NCBI GenBank assembly: GCA_963699835.1
Contig: CAVOVJ010000005.1
Span: forward strand, 62,001 to 126,000
Length of the DNA: 64,000 nt
Direction of reading: 5' to 3'
From: BM003 sp963699835
GTDB taxonomy: Bacteria > Pseudomonadota > Gammaproteobacteria > Steroidobacterales > BM003
Each line of letters starts with the position of its first letter. Position 1 is the first letter of the stretch. Below the pieces are notes generated by a model. That model saw nothing but the letters and a program-made list of their open reading frames with translations. It was not told the origin of the DNA and ran no database searches. Positions 8,842 to 17,524 of the stretch are shown piece after piece. The translations under genes were made by a program, and so were the position numbers.

Positions 8842-8895
8842 ATGCCCGCCGACACGCTTGGCCTCTCCCTCATTCTCCTTGGCACCGCGGGGTGA
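8842..8895 (+). CDS. Leucine-rich leader peptide of the ilvC-leuAB attenuator, 17 aa
   Basis: This short ORF encodes MPADTLGLSLILLGTAG. Five Leu codons (ctt, ctc, ctc, ctc, ctt) and one Ile codon are packed into eight consecutive positions (8857-8880), and the TGA stop at 8893-8895 lies inside the antiterminator strand. That geometry is what ribosome-mediated attenuation of leucine or isoleucine operons needs: stalling on scarce Leu-tRNA would leave the following segment free to pair. The same frame can be extended upstream to ATG 8782, but that would begin at the predicted transcript start. The ribosome-binding site is weak by eye. Confidence 0.7.
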   Translation: MPADTLGLSLILLGTAG

Positions 8896-8965
8896 AGGAA
8901 TCGGGCTTGTAACTAAATACGATCTCCAGAACCCCGCACCGACGCCAGGTCGCTGCGGGGTTTTT
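8887..8965 (+). terminator. Attenuator: intrinsic terminator with competing antiterminator before ilvC
   Basis: The terminator is ACCCCGCA (8931-8938) paired with TGCGGGGT (8954-8961), extended above a C/C mismatch by CGAC/GTCG around a five-base loop, and followed by a T run (8961-8965). The alternative pairing is GCGGGGT (8887-8893) with ACCCCGC (8931-8937), seven perfect base pairs that would destroy the terminator. The antiterminator strand overlaps the stop of the Leu-rich leader ORF, so completed translation would mask it and permit termination. The ilvC start is 58 bases beyond the T run. Confidence 0.8.
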
Positions 8966-9022
8966 CGTTAAAGGACACAACGCATTCACATTTGAACCCA
9001 ACTGAACACACAGGAGTCGCGC

Positions 9023-10046
9023 ATGAACCTCTACACCGAAAAGGATGTCGATCCGCAGGCGCTCAAGGGCGCTCGAATCGCCGTGCTGGGCTATGGCAGC
9101 CAGGGACGCGCTCACGCGCTAAATCTTGCCGATAGCGGTTTCGACGTAGTCGTGGGTGTCCGCGAGGGCGGCAAGGGCTGGAACAAAGCGACGGCAGACG
9201 GGTTGCAGTGCGCCGAGCCGGCCGCGGCGGTCAAGGGCGCCGACCTGGTAGCCATGCTGGTTCCCGACATGGCACAGCCCGAGGTTTTCTCCGCGGTTGT
9301 CGGCAACATGCGCGCGGATGCAGCACTGCTTTTCGCCCACGGATTTAATATCCACTACGGCCAGATCACGCCACCCGAGGGGATGGATGTGATCCTCGTG
9401 GCGCCAAAGGGACCGGGTGACCTGGTGCGGCGCCAGTACGAACAGGGCCGCGGCGTACCTTGCCTGATGGCGGTGGCGCAGGATGCCAGCGGTAGCGCGT
9501 CGGCCAAGGCACTGGCGTTACGCCCATGGCATCGGCGGAACCCGCGGCGGGGTGATGGAGACCACTTTCAAGGAAGAAACCGAAACCGACTTGTTCGGTG
9601 AGCAGGCGGTACTGTGCGGTGGCGCAACCGAACTCGTCGTCCGAGGTTTCGAAACGCTGGTCGATGCCGGTTATCAGCCCGAAGTCGCTTACTTCGAATG
9701 CATGCACGAACTCAAGCTGATCGTGGATCTCCTGCACGAGGGCGGGATTCGCAAGATGCACGAGTTTATCAGTGAGACTGCAACCTATGGCGATCTGACC
9801 CGCGGCAAGCGGGTCGTCGACGAGTCTGCTGCCGAACGCATGCGTGAAGTGCTGCAGGAGATCCAGGACGGGACGTTTGCGCGCCAGTGGATAGACGAGA
9901 ACGCGAAAGGTCTTCCCGAGTACAAGAAAATGCTGCAGGCCGATTTCGATCATCAGATCGAAACGGTGGGCGAGCGCCTGCGTTCGCGCATGTCGTGGCT
10001 GAACGAGGATAGCGATAAGGGTAAGAAGTCGTCCGCGGCAGCCTGA
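9023..10046 (+). CDS. ilvC: Ketol-acid reductoisomerase IlvC (frame broken by one extra base)
   Basis: IlvC isomerises and reduces acetolactate and acetohydroxybutyrate with NADPH and magnesium. The first frame (to about 9517) has the Rossmann motif VLGYGSQG at residues 21-28 and the VAPKGPG stretch near residue 130. The second frame, from about 9520, carries GIGGTRGGVMETTFKEE, TDLFGEQ and the C-terminal knotted domain ending in MSWLNEDSDKG. An extra T at 9518-9519 (GCGTTACGCC for expected GCGTACGCC) separates them. Removing it gives one 340-residue protein, the normal class I length, with Tyr166 restored. Because the rest of the pathway is intact, I think sequence error is likelier than inactivation. 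It is the first gene of an ilvC-leuA-leuB unit behind the attenuator. Confidence 0.92.
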
Positions 10047-10099
10047 GGCTGTTTGAGGGCGGCGCGGGGTAACCGAGATACCGCAGAGGAACATGACAA

Positions 10100-11671
10100 A
10101 TGACTGACCAGGAACGGGTGAAGATCTTCGATACCACGTTGCGTGACGGCGAGCAGTCGCCGGGTTGCAGCATGAATCTTGGAGAGAAGCTTCGTATCGG
10201 CCAGGCGCTCGCGGATCTTGGTGTGGACATTATCGAGGCCGGTTTTCCGGCCGCATCCCCCGGCGATTTCGAAGCCGTGCAGGCGCTGGCCGAAACCATC
10301 AAGGGTCCGGTTATCTGCGGTCTCGCGCGCTGTAATACCGCTGATATCGAGGCGACCGCGCGGGCGATTCAGGGCGCCGACAAGAGCCGGATTCACGTTT
10401 TCGTCGCGACCAGTGCGATTCACCGCGAACACAAACTGCAGATGGCCAAGGAAGAGATTATCCGCTCTGCGGTCGAGGGAGTGAGTCAGGCCCGCGCCTT
10501 TTGTGACGACGTTGAGTTCTCGCCCGAGGATGCCTCGCGAACCGAGCCGGAGTTCCTGGCCGAAGTCGTCGCCGCGGCGATCGAGGCCGGCGCGACGACG
10601 ATCAATATCCCGGATACGGTGGGGTACACCGTGCCAGGTGAGTTCCTGGATCTGTTCCGCTTCCTGAAGTCCAGCGTGGCCGGTATCGACGAGGTGACAC
10701 TGTCGGTTCATTGCCACGATGATCTCGGTATGGCAGTTGCCAACAGTCTGGCTGCGGTCGAGGGCGGCGCGCGCCAGGTCGAATGCACAATAAACGGTAT
10801 CGGTGAGCGTGCCGGCAACTGTTCGCTCGAAGAACTGGTGATGGCGTTACGCACGCGCGAGTCCTGGTTTGGTCTGAGTACCGGAATCAAATCCGAGAGG
10901 CTTTACCCGACCTGCCGGCTCGTCTCGACGATTACCGGCATGCCGATACCGCGCAACAAGGCGATTGTTGGCGGCAACGCGTTCGCCCATGAGTCCGGAA
11001 TCCACCAGCACGGCATGCTGCGCAACTCCGCCACCTACGAAATCATGCGGCCGCAGGATGTCGGTATCAATCGCAGTAACCTGGTGCTGGGCAAGCACAG
11101 CGGACGGCATGCGTTTCGTGACCGCATCAACGAACTCGGTTTTGTCCTTGACGACGTTGAACTGAACCGGGCGTTTGCCGAGTTCAAGAGGCTCGCCGAC
11201 CAGAAAAAGGAAGTATTCGACTCCGATATCGAGTCGATCGTGCTGCATGCCGAAATCGAAAGGCCGGGACCCTGGAGTATCACCGACCTCCGTATTGCGA
11301 GCGGCAACGGCGCGTTTGCATCGGCTGCGCTCGGGCTGACCCATAGCGACGGGCGCAACGTGCGTGAGGCTGGTGTTGGTGACGGACCCATCGATGCCGC
11401 GTTCCAGGCGATCGAACGGGCGACCGGGATAGACGTAACGCTTCTCGATTTCGAAGTACGCAGCGTGTCGGTTGGCGAGGACGCGCAGGGCGAAGTGGCG
11501 GTACTGGTTCGCTGTGATGATCGCGACTACCGTGGCCACGGTATCAGCACCGATATCACCGAAGCCGGTGCACGCGCCTTCCTCGATGTCATCAATCGGA
11601 TACTGCGTGCACGTGAGCGCAACGCGTTAGCGGGCGAGACTACCGCCAGCCTTGCCGCCGGTTCGATCTGA
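10100..11671 (+). CDS. leuA: 2-isopropylmalate synthase LeuA
   Basis: LeuA condenses acetyl-CoA with 2-ketoisovalerate, the first committed step to leucine. The 523-residue protein starts with FDTTLRDGEQSPG (residues 10-22), the DRE-TIM metal/catalytic motif. SVHCHDDLG supplies the metal-binding His pair, and GNAFAHESGIHQ the linker-side conserved His. The C-terminal third (from about residue 390) is the LeuA regulatory/dimerisation domain that binds leucine for feedback inhibition, with DFEVRSVS and GHGISTDITEA. It lies 53 bases after ilvC and 12 before leuB, so it should be controlled by the upstream leader. Length and motifs are those of the long bacterial LeuA type. Confidence 0.97.
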   Translation: MTDQERVKIFDTTLRDGEQSPGCSMNLGEKLRIGQALADLGVDIIEAGFPAASPGDFEAVQALAETIKGPVICGLARCNTADIEATARAIQGADKSRIHVFVATSAIHREHKLQMAKEEIIRSAVEGVSQARAFCDDVEFSPEDASRTEPEFLAEVVAAAIEAGATTINIPDTVGYTVPGEFLDLFRFLKSSVAGIDEVTLSVHCHDDLGMAVANSLAAVEGGARQVECTINGIGERAGNCSLEELVMALRTRESWFGLSTGIKSERLYPTCRLVSTITGMPIPRNKAIVGGNAFAHESGIHQHGMLRNSATYEIMRPQDVGINRSNLVLGKHSGRHAFRDRINELGFVLDDVELNRAFAEFKRLADQKKEVFDSDIESIVLHAEIERPGPWSITDLRIASGNGAFASAALGLTHSDGRNVREAGVGDGPIDAAFQAIERATGIDVTLLDFEVRSVSVGEDAQGEVAVLVRCDDRDYRGHGISTDITEAGARAFLDVINRILRARERNALAGETTASLAAGSI

Positions 11672-11683
11672 GCACGGCGGAAA

Positions 11684-12757
11684 ATGATGTCGCGGAGTGG
11701 GATGGTCGCAGTTTTGCCCGGAGACGGAATCGGCCCGGAAGTTATACAGCAGGCGGAACGGGTGTTGCGCACAGTCGCCGCGCAGGCGGGTCACTCGCTG
11801 ACATTCGAACACGGTCTGATCGGCGGTGCCGCGATCGACGCCGAGGGCAGTTCGATGCCGCAGCAAACGGTAGCCCTGTGCAGCCAGGCCGACGCGATTC
11901 TGCTGGGTGCTGTCGGCGGACCAAAGTGGTCCGACCCGCAAGCGCTGGTAAGGCCGGAGCAAGGCTTGCTGGCGCTACGCAAGAAATTCGGCCTGTTCGC
12001 CAATCTGCGACCGGTCTGTCCGAATCCGCGACTCAACGATGCCTCGCCGATAAAGCCGGAATATCTCGACGGTGTCGATCTTCTTGTCGTACGTGAGCTG
12101 ACCGGAGGCATCTATTTTGGCGACAAGGAACGCGGCGAGGCCCATGCCAGCGACACCTGTCGTTATGGTCTCCATGAAATCGAGCGTGTGGTGCGGCTCG
12201 CAGGCCACCTCGCACAGCGGCGCCGCGGCAAACTGACATCGGTCGACAAGGCCAATGTTCTGGAGACGTCGCGATTATGGCGTGCAACTGTCGATCGCAT
12301 CTGTGGCAAGGAATTTCCCGAACTCGAGCTCGAGCATCTGCTGGTTGATGCGGCGACGATGCATTTGCTTACGCGTCCGCGCGATTTCGACGTGATCGTT
12401 ACCGAGAACATGTTCGGCGATATTCTCACCGATGAGGCCTCGGTCCTGGCCGGCTCGCTGGGGCTGCTGCCGTCGGCATCGCTGGCGCAAGCGGATGGCG
12501 AGCTGGCTTTCGGGCTGTTCGAACCGATACATGGCTCCGCGCCCGATATCGCCGGTCATGGTATCGCCAATCCGTATGGCGCGATTTTGAGCGGCGCGAT
12601 GTTGCTGCGCCATTCGCTCGGCCTCGACGCCGAGGCGGAGCGAGTCGAAGCCGCGGTCGATTCGGCGATCGCTGCCGGTGCGCTGACCCGCGACCTTGTC
12701 GGCGCAAGCGGGGTTTCCACCGTCGAGGTCGGCGACGCGGTGATCGCTGCGCTGTGA
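11684..12757 (+). CDS. leuB: 3-isopropylmalate dehydrogenase LeuB
   Basis: LeuB oxidatively decarboxylates 3-isopropylmalate with NAD. The 357-residue protein shows LPGDGIGPEV near the N-terminus, RELTGGIYFG with the substrate-binding Arg, TSVDKANVLETSRLWR with the catalytic Lys, and the nucleotide loop FEPIHGSAPDIAG. Two start codons, 11684 and 11687, are equally possible. It follows leuA by 12 bases. leuC and leuD, needed for the intervening isomerase step, are not in this window. It converges with the SulP gene, 76 bases apart. Confidence 0.97.
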   Translation: MMSRSGMVAVLPGDGIGPEVIQQAERVLRTVAAQAGHSLTFEHGLIGGAAIDAEGSSMPQQTVALCSQADAILLGAVGGPKWSDPQALVRPEQGLLALRKKFGLFANLRPVCPNPRLNDASPIKPEYLDGVDLLVVRELTGGIYFGDKERGEAHASDTCRYGLHEIERVVRLAGHLAQRRRGKLTSVDKANVLETSRLWRATVDRICGKEFPELELEHLLVDAATMHLLTRPRDFDVIVTENMFGDILTDEASVLAGSLGLLPSASLAQADGELAFGLFEPIHGSAPDIAGHGIANPYGAILSGAMLLRHSLGLDAEAERVEAAVDSAIAAGALTRDLVGASGVSTVEVGDAVIAAL

Positions 12758-12833
12758 CATCCCCACCGAGCGGCTGTTGGGCTGGCGCACACACCAGCCT
12801 GCCGCTGTCACTGCGTTTGCGCGGGTCGGCCGC

Positions 12834-14489
12834 TCAGGTATTTTCGTCCTCGGGCACATCGGAAGTCCCGTCTACGCCGAGTAATTCGATCGCGTAGTGC
12901 AGCGCCTCGGCGCGGCTCGGATAGCGCTCGATCTCGCGAATGAGATCGAGAATGCCGAGCCGGGCAAAGGTTCGAGCAACCGGTGTTTTCAAACCGACCA
13001 GAATCACGATGTGATCGCGTTTGCGCGAGTTGAGGATGATGTTCTCGAGCGCCAGCGTCGCACTGGAGTCGACCTCCGGCACATCAGTGAGATCGAGCAG
13101 AACGCAGTCGTAGTTCTGGTAACCGGAGATCCGCCTGTGCAGCCGGTTGGCCGCGCCAAAACTGATCGGGCCGGAAAACCGGATCAGTATCGCGCGGTCC
13201 TTCAGGCGCTCGATCATCGCGCTTTCCTCGGGAGCCAGTCCGGGTTCGCCGAGGGGATTGTCGACCGCATGCACGGACTCGAGCTGCAGATCGGCCATGC
13301 GCTTGACGAACATCAGGCTTGCGAGAACGAAGCCGACCGCGGCGGCAAATATCAGATTGAAAACGATGGTCAGCACCATCACGGTAAACATCAGAACCAC
13401 GCCGCTGCGCGGCGCGGTCCGGACTCGCTTAAGATAACGCCAGTCAATCGTGTCGAGCGCGATCTTGATCAGGATGCCCGCGACCACGGCATCGGGGATT
13501 GCTGAGAAAAACGAGCCGAACGCGATAACCAGGAGCAGCATCGTCGCGGCGCAAATCACTGCCGACCAGCGAGTCCGGCCGCCTGCCGCCACGTTTGTCA
13601 TGGTCCGCAATGTGGCGCCGGCGCCGGCTATCCCGCCGGCAAATCCGGCGACCAGGTTGCCGATACCCTGGCCGATCAGCTCGCGTTCAGAATCGTGAAA
13701 GGTGTTGGTCGCATGATCTGCCGCCATTGACGCCAGAATGCTGTCGATCGAGCCGAGCAGCGCAATCGACAATGCGGAGACGAACATCGTGCTGGCGTCG
13801 GCAACGCTGAAGACCGGGATCTGCCAGTCAGGTAATCCGTTGCCCACCGAATTCAGCGTCGGCGCATCGGTCAGCCAGAAAACGCTGGTGAGCGTGCCGA
13901 TCGTCAGCGCAAGCAGGGCCGGCGGGAACCGGCTCGCAAGCGCTTTTGGACTCAACAGTGTGATTGCCAGCGCGCCGAGGCCGAGGATCAGGGTGTCGCT
14001 GCGCAGCGTCTCGATATATTCCGGGATTTTCAGAAGCGCGGTCGTGGGATGCATCTGGGTTGGCAGACCGAACAGCGGTGCCAGCGACATCAGGATGATC
14101 GTGCAGCCGATACCACTGGCCCAGCCGGACATCACCGGGTAGGGCAGCAACGTGATATAGCGGCCCATTTTCAACGTGCCGAAAAGCACCTGCAGCAGAC
14201 CCGACAGCATTACCACGGTGAAGGCCTTGCCCGGTTCCCCGGCAAACTGCGAATACAGAGCTACCATGACCAGGGCGGTTGGGCCTGTCGGTCCGGCGAT
14301 CTGCACCGCTGTTCCGCCAAAAAGGGCCGCACCGAGGCCGACGCAGGCAGCGGAGTAGAAGCCCGCGACCGGTCCGGCGCCGGAGAGTTGGCCAAACGCC
14401 AGCGCAAGAGGCAGCGACAACACCATTGCCGAGAGGCCACCGGCCACATCGCCCGACAGAATCGTGGGTGGTTGCAGTGCCCGCATCAT
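12834..14489 (-). CDS. SulP-family anion permease with C-terminal STAS domain
   Basis: This inner-membrane SLC26/SulP transporter has about 550 residues. The membrane domain runs from roughly residue 10 to 390, opening with the family signature ILSGDVAGGLSAMVLSLPLA and FYSAACVGLGAALFGGT. A cytoplasmic STAS domain follows (RLKDRAILIRFSGPISFGAANRL, then VLLDLTDVPEVDSSATLALE). Members carry sulfate, bicarbonate, oxalate or dicarboxylates, and no residue I can read decides which. The open frame extends to 14666, but the conserved N-terminus begins at MMRALQPP, so the start is 14489 or 14486. That leaves about 176 bases between it and the divergent OPT gene. Confidence 0.9.
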   Translation of the reverse strand: MMRALQPPTILSGDVAGGLSAMVLSLPLALAFGQLSGAGPVAGFYSAACVGLGAALFGGTAVQIAGPTGPTALVMVALYSQFAGEPGKAFTVVMLSGLLQVLFGTLKMGRYITLLPYPVMSGWASGIGCTIILMSLAPLFGLPTQMHPTTALLKIPEYIETLRSDTLILGLGALAITLLSPKALASRFPPALLALTIGTLTSVFWLTDAPTLNSVGNGLPDWQIPVFSVADASTMFVSALSIALLGSIDSILASMAADHATNTFHDSERELIGQGIGNLVAGFAGGIAGAGATLRTMTNVAAGGRTRWSAVICAATMLLLVIAFGSFFSAIPDAVVAGILIKIALDTIDWRYLKRVRTAPRSGVVLMFTVMVLTIVFNLIFAAAVGFVLASLMFVKRMADLQLESVHAVDNPLGEPGLAPEESAMIERLKDRAILIRFSGPISFGAANRLHRRISGYQNYDCVLLDLTDVPEVDSSATLALENIILNSRKRDHIVILVGLKTPVARTFARLGILDLIREIERYPSRAEALHYAIELLGVDGTSDVPEDENT

Positions 14490-14664
14490 CCTTCGTGTTT
14501 CCGCTATTTCCTGTCGCAGTCGGGTCGGTGTGGCGTGCTGTTTCGCGCGCGATAATCTGGCCGCGCCGGCATGGAGAGCTTTATCTTTCTGGACCGAGTT
14601 TGCAATCGTGCTGATTCGATCGGCACACTGCCGCCTTGGGCCGTACTCGAAAACCGGAGAGAGC

Positions 14665-16641
14665 ATGTCCGAAAGCGATGCCAGGGGTCTCAGTGACGCC
14701 GCCTATGTGGAGCTGAAAGAGGGCGAAACGTATCAGCCGTATATTGCTGCGAGCGAGAGCCCTGCCGAATTCACGCTTCGCGCAATTGGCCTCGGCGTGT
14801 TGTTCGGGATAATTTTCGGCGCCGCCAATGCCTACCTCGGTTTGCGTGCGGGCCTTACGATCAGCACATCCATACCGGTGGCGGTGATGACCGTCGCCGT
14901 GTTCCGGATCCTCGCGGCCAGTGGCCGGCGCGGTACGCTGCTCGAAACCAATCTATCCCAGACCACCGGTTCGGCATCGAGTTCACTTGCCAGCGGCGTG
15001 ATATTCACGCTGCCGGCTCTGTTCATGTGGGGCCTGCCGCCGACACTGGCACAGATGAGCCTGCTCGCGATGTGCGGTGGCCTGCTCGGTATCCTGTTCA
15101 TGGTGCCGCTGCGCCGTTATCTGATCGAGCGCGAGCACGGCCGGCTGCCCTATCCGGAGGGTACCGCCTGCGCCGAAGTGCTTGTTGCCAACGAGATCGG
15201 CGGCAGCAAGGCACGTTTCGTTTTTTACGGACTCGGCGTCGGCGCGTTTTTCAAACTCCTGACTTCATGGATAAAGATCATTCCGGGCGATGTTCACACC
15301 AAGGTGCCGTTTCTGAAAAAAGGCGAACTCGGAATGGACATCTCCGCGGCGCTGTTTGGCGTCGGCTACATTCTCGGGCCGCGAATTGCGAGCGTAATGG
15401 TCGGCGGCGGCTTGTTGGCCTGGCTGGTGATTATTCCCGGTATCGCCATCTGGGGCGACGCCAGGCCCGACCCGCTTTACCCGGAGACCGCGCAACTGAT
15501 CCGCGATATGTCGCCGTCCAGCATCTGGACGCGTTATGTGCGCTATATCGGTGCGGGCGCGGTCGCGGCGGCCGGCATCATGACGTTGATCCGCTCTATC
15601 CCGGTAATGATAGAGAGTTTCCGTGTCGGCGCGGGCCAGATTGCCGGTCAGGTCGGGGGCGCTGCGCGCCCCGAGGCGACATTGCGCACCGAACGCGATC
15701 TGCCGCTGAAATTTGTCGGCTTTGGAGTGCTGTTCATCGCCCTGGTGCTGGCGCTTTCGCCGGCTGCGTTTGGTGTGCTCGGCGGCGTCGGGGCGCGAGT
15801 CGTGGCCGCGGTCTGCGTGGTGGTGTTTGCGTTTCTGTTCGTTACGGTGGCGTCGCGCATCGTCGGCCTGGTCGGCGTAACGTCGAACCCGACCAGCGGT
15901 ATGACTATTGCGACGCTGCTGGGTACTGCGGGGATCTTTCTCGCGCTTGGCTGGACCGACATTTCCGGCAAGGTAGCGGCGATCACGGTGGGTTGTGTCG
16001 TGGCGATCGCCGCTTCCATCTCGGGTGATACTTCCCAGGATCTCAAGACCGGCTTCCTGGTCGGGGCGACGCCGCGCTACCAGCAGACCGCGGAACTGAT
16101 CGGCGTGCTGACTTCCGGCGTATTCGTGTGTCTCGCCGTGATGTTGCTGGCCGATACGTTCGGGTTTGGCAGCGAAGAGCTGCCGGCGCCCCAGGCGACG
16201 CTGATGAAGCTGGTCATCGATGGGGTGCTGGATCAGTCACTGCCGTGGGGGTTGGTGGCGATGGGCGTAACGATTGCGGTGGCCTGCGAGCTGCTCAGGA
16301 TCCCGTCCCTGCCTTTTGCTGTTGGCGTCTACCTTCCCGTTGCGACAATGACGCCGATCTTTGTCGGCGGCATGCTGCGCCACTGGCTGGAGCGGCGTGC
16401 GGCAAATGCCGCAGCGCGGGCGGAACGGCGCGAACAGGGCGTGTTGCTCGCTTCCGGTTTTGTCGGAGGGGAGGGCTTGCTCGGAGTCGGTATCGCCGCC
16501 GCGGCTTTTATTCAGGGACGCAAGCCTGAGGGATTCGGTACCGGATGGGCCGGCTCGGAGATAGGCGCGATGCTGGCCGGTTTAGCGGCGTTTGTCGCTC
16601 TGTGGGTGTGGTTCGTGCGGATGGCGACCCGTAACGCCTGA
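14665..16641 (+). CDS. OPT-family oligopeptide transporter
   Basis: This polytopic inner-membrane protein of 658 residues belongs to the OPT superfamily, which in bacteria imports small peptides or metal chelates. About 14-16 hydrophobic segments are visible. Characteristic runs include FGAANAYLGLRAGLTIS near residue 55, PYPEGTACAEVL near residue 165, and DTSQDLKTGFLVGATPRYQQ near residue 455, the last a highly conserved OPT cytoplasmic loop. An ATG at 14665 with a GGAGAG ribosome-binding site fits, whereas the longer reading from 14464 has no family support. It is divergent from the SulP gene and convergent with the DsbA-fold gene. Confidence 0.92.
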   Translation: MSESDARGLSDAAYVELKEGETYQPYIAASESPAEFTLRAIGLGVLFGIIFGAANAYLGLRAGLTISTSIPVAVMTVAVFRILAASGRRGTLLETNLSQTTGSASSSLASGVIFTLPALFMWGLPPTLAQMSLLAMCGGLLGILFMVPLRRYLIEREHGRLPYPEGTACAEVLVANEIGGSKARFVFYGLGVGAFFKLLTSWIKIIPGDVHTKVPFLKKGELGMDISAALFGVGYILGPRIASVMVGGGLLAWLVIIPGIAIWGDARPDPLYPETAQLIRDMSPSSIWTRYVRYIGAGAVAAAGIMTLIRSIPVMIESFRVGAGQIAGQVGGAARPEATLRTERDLPLKFVGFGVLFIALVLALSPAAFGVLGGVGARVVAAVCVVVFAFLFVTVASRIVGLVGVTSNPTSGMTIATLLGTAGIFLALGWTDISGKVAAITVGCVVAIAASISGDTSQDLKTGFLVGATPRYQQTAELIGVLTSGVFVCLAVMLLADTFGFGSEELPAPQATLMKLVIDGVLDQSLPWGLVAMGVTIAVACELLRIPSLPFAVGVYLPVATMTPIFVGGMLRHWLERRAANAAARAERREQGVLLASGFVGGEGLLGVGIAAAAFIQGRKPEGFGTGWAGSEIGAMLAGLAAFVALWVWFVRMATRNA

Positions 16642-16678
16642 GCGCGGTCCCCGGTCCGATTTTCCACGCCGGGCGTGG

Positions 16679-17404
16679 CTAGTGGAGGTTGGCGCGATTG
16701 CCGATTTCCGGCATCGGCTGGAACAAAGCATAGTCGAGCGCCGAAATCAGGGTATCGGTGTCCTGTACACCGGCAACCGCGACGCGTGCGTTGAATATGT
16801 AGTGCGGGGCGGCGAACACACCCTGCAGGCGATGATTCGTATCCATTGCCTGTACGGTCATGTTGTTTTCATCGCCTCTTAGCAGGGCATCAGTCCTGGC
16901 AAAATCGAGACCGCTCGCCGCGGCAAGCCCGGCCAGCGTCTCGCGATCGCCGATATTGAGACCTTGGGCGAAGACCGCACGGAAAAGCCGGTCGACGAAA
17001 TCAACATGTTTGTCCTGGTCCTGGGCCAGCAAAACGAGCCGGTGCGCATCGAGTGTGCTCGGAACCTGGCTGATACGGGCGAAATCGAAAATGATTCCCG
17101 ATTCGCGGCCCAGTTCGGTGATCTGCGCGAGCGCCGGCTCCACCTGGTCGCGGCTGCCAAAGCGGCGCATCAGAAACGAGTCGAAGTCGATCCCCCAGTG
17201 CGGGATATCCGGGTGGATCTGAAACGGCAGCCAACGAATAACGTGCGGCTGCCCGGTTTCCAGTTGCGCCAGTGCCTGTCTCAGCCGGGTAAAGCCGAGA
17301 TAACTGAACGGACAGGCCAGATCACCGGCAAATTCAACATGCAGCGCGTCGGTGGCGGTCAGTTCCACGGCGTTGGTCAGACTGTTGCGCAGACGAATTT
17401 CCAT
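16679..17404 (-). CDS. DsbA-fold (FrnE-like) thioredoxin-superfamily protein
   Basis: A 241-residue cytoplasmic member of the DsbA/FrnE/2-hydroxychromene-2-carboxylate isomerase group. The active-site region reads DLACPFSYLG, so only the first Cys of the CxxC motif remains (CPFS). This is common in the glutathione-transferase-kappa/isomerase branch and argues against a disulfide oxidase role. GVFAAPHYIFN near residue 200 contains the cis-proline loop equivalent (VFAAPHY). The start is ATG 17404, giving a normal length; the longer frame to 17455 lacks support. It stands alone between OPT (convergent) and mgtE. Confidence 0.8.
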   Translation of the reverse strand: MEIRLRNSLTNAVELTATDALHVEFAGDLACPFSYLGFTRLRQALAQLETGQPHVIRWLPFQIHPDIPHWGIDFDSFLMRRFGSRDQVEPALAQITELGRESGIIFDFARISQVPSTLDAHRLVLLAQDQDKHVDFVDRLFRAVFAQGLNIGDRETLAGLAAASGLDFARTDALLRGDENNMTVQAMDTNHRLQGVFAAPHYIFNARVAVAGVQDTDTLISALDYALFQPMPEIGNRANLH

Positions 17405-17524
17405 AGGGACTGAGTTTGAGGCAAAAGCCGTGTTTGCAAGCAGCGCACAGTTCACAAAACCGGCATTATGTGAATAGAGTGATAAATATGGTTCAGTACG
17501 ACCTTATTTAAAAATTTCCGGAGA

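Noticed and set aside
8782..8895. Longer 37-codon version of the ilvC leader peptide
   Set aside because: It would start at the predicted transcription start with no leader. The short version from 8842 is more likely, though I cannot exclude the long one.
9023..10046. Two separate genes in place of ilvC
   Set aside because: The two frames are contiguous pieces of one IlvC sequence, with no internal start or ribosome-binding site. One base removes the break.
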